Below, piece by piece: positions 5,362-5,743 of a stretch of DNA of 5,743 bases. The notes beneath the pieces were generated by a model. The model was not told where the DNA came from, ran no database searches, and worked only from the letters and a program-made list of their open reading frames with translations. Position 1 is the first letter of the stretch. Every line of letters starts with the position of its first letter. This stretch comes from Verrucomicrobia bacterium UBA4286 (GTDB lineage: Bacteria; Verrucomicrobiota; Kiritimatiellia; RFP12; UBA1067). A program made the position numbers and the translations under genes. Where the stretch lies: the NCBI GenBank assembly GCA_002395905.1, contig DGVK01000054.1, forward strand, positions 1 to 5,743. The letters are read 5' to 3'.

Positions 5362-5472
5362 ACCGCGAAGTCAGAACTTCTCGCCGAGGCGCAACTGCGT
5401 GGCTACGATACAGACAAGCTCATCTGGGTGCGACAAGGCAAAGATGAGACGACCAGATCTGGGGTGAAATAA
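5362..5472 (+). pseudogene. Possible decayed coding remnant without a start codon
   Basis: Between the DUF1287 gene and repeat R2, the frame starting at 5362 reads without a stop to TAA at 5470-5472. From about 5377 it gives a protein-like sequence (LLAEAQLRGYDTDKLIWVRQ, then GKDETTRSGVK) with helix-like and strand-like parts. It has no ATG, and its frame is closed upstream by TAA at 5341-5343. An ATG at 5357 with AGGA upstream exists one frame away, so a single-base frameshift could join them, but that other frame gives a Ser/Arg-rich product unlike a real protein. I do not recognise the family. It may be a remnant of a small third gene of the operon, or chance. Confidence 0.3.
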
Positions 5473-5481
5473 TGGCGGTTT

Positions 5482-5565
5482 AATGTTGCCAATGTGGAAG
5501 TGCTGCCAATACCCAATTGCCAATGAGGTTTAGCCGCAAAGAACGCAAAGGACGCAAAGAAAGGA
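5482..5565 (+). repeat. Leader repeat copy R2
   Basis: Second copy of the 1790-1869 element. It opens with the identical 18 bases AATGTTGCCAATGTGGAA, then has diverged TGCCAAT and TTGCCAATG units (5504-5510, 5517-5525). Three tandem 9-mers follow, GCCGCAAAG, AACGCAAAG and GACGCAAAG (5533-5559), one more than R1. It ends in AAAGGA (5560-5565), 8 bases before the lipoprotein ATG. Position relative to the gene is the same as for R1, while the two downstream proteins are unrelated, so the similarity belongs to the leader and not to a duplicated gene. Confidence 0.8.
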
Positions 5566-5573
5566 TCGACAAG

Positions 5574-5743
5574 ATGAAAAAACTGATGGTGGTGCTTGGA
5601 TGTGCGGCGATGTTCGCGCTGGCGGGGTGCGACAAGGCAGAGAAAAGTGCGGAGTCAATCGGAATTATCGGCGGCGAAGACGGCCCGACTGCGATATGGA
5701 TGACAACGCGACTTCCGTGGAGCAAGGATTGCCCGCAGGAGAA
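5574..5743 (+). CDS. Lipoprotein with a decarboxylase-beta-like GIIGG-DGPTAI motif (3' end outside window)
   Basis: The frame is open from ATG 5574 to the window edge (56 codons and two bases). MKK, a hydrophobic core (about residues 4-17) and the lipobox LAGC with C19 show a lipoprotein signal peptide; D20 right after the cysteine is, by the E. coli +2 rule, an inner membrane retention signal, though that rule may not hold here. Directly after a short polar linker comes IGIIGGEDGPTAIWM (29-43). This closely resembles a conserved segment of the beta subunit of sodium-pumping decarboxylases (OadB/GcdB/MmdB), recalled as GIIGGADGPTAIF, with E for A. In OadB it belongs to a large multi-spanning protein, so here the motif occurs out of its usual setting; small exported proteins carrying it exist to my memory, often misannotated as the decarboxylase subunit. 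The AAAGGA of repeat R2 fixes the start. Function unknown. Confidence 0.8.
   Translation, partial: MKKLMVVLGCAAMFALAGCDKAEKSAESIGIIGGEDGPTAIWMTTRLPWSKDCPQE

Noticed and set aside
5453..5462. 10-bp perfect palindrome CCAGATCTGG
   Set aside because: Short, isolated, not next to promoter boxes or repeated in the window; chance is sufficient.
5357..5467. 36-codon ORF starting with an ATGA overlap after the DUF1287 gene
   Set aside because: Despite AGGA upstream, the product is Ser/Arg/Pro-rich and unlike a folded or exported protein; the adjacent frame looks more coding.

Overview
The window is GC-rich bacterial DNA, with every supported gene on the + strand. Several features recall accessory regions of gut or rumen bacteria of the PVC group, Kiritimatiellae-like in particular: an AAA_14/DUF4143 ATPase, many small exported proteins of unknown function, and dispersed GCAAAG-rich leader repeats. 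This placement comes from recalled resemblance, not from a marker gene, so it is tentative.

Layout. (1) Bases 1-273 hold the C-terminal end of a YjdF-like (DUF2238) membrane protein. Two bases later a 36-codon fragment (276-386) starts, which looks like the N-terminus of a larger family cut short. (2) Bases 408-483 hold the best promoter of the window, bracketed by two dyads and followed by a doubled Shine-Dalgarno, driving the AAA_14/DUF4143 ATPase at 484-1779. (3) A repeat-type leader (R1, 1790-1869) supplies the ribosome binding site of a three-helix membrane protein with an unknown extramembrane domain (1877-2749). Its stop codon overlaps by ATGA the start of an iron-type superoxide dismutase ORF (2746-3447). 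That ORF has two plausible starts: one adds a Tat-like signal peptide, the other gives the standard cytosolic enzyme. (4) Bases 3508-5360 are a two-gene unit joined by another ATGA overlap: a small membrane-anchored unknown protein and a secreted multidomain protein (Cys4 zinc-ribbon-like, SH3b-like region, C-terminal DUF1287 peptidase-like domain). (5) Bases 5361-5481 show faint signs of an old coding sequence. A second copy of the leader repeat (R2, 5482-5565) then precedes a lipoprotein gene that runs off the window and carries a motif resembling one from the sodium-pump decarboxylase beta subunit.

Taken together, most products lie in or beyond the membrane: two multi-spanning proteins, one anchored protein, a secreted peptidase-like protein, a lipoprotein and possibly an exported SOD. 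I see no phage genes, transposase, CRISPR, tRNA or rRNA, and no clear intrinsic terminator. I do not see a convincing complete new defence or metabolic system. The most distinctive signals are the shared leader repeat, the dual-start SOD, the DUF1287 fusion and the decarboxylase-like motif in a lipoprotein.
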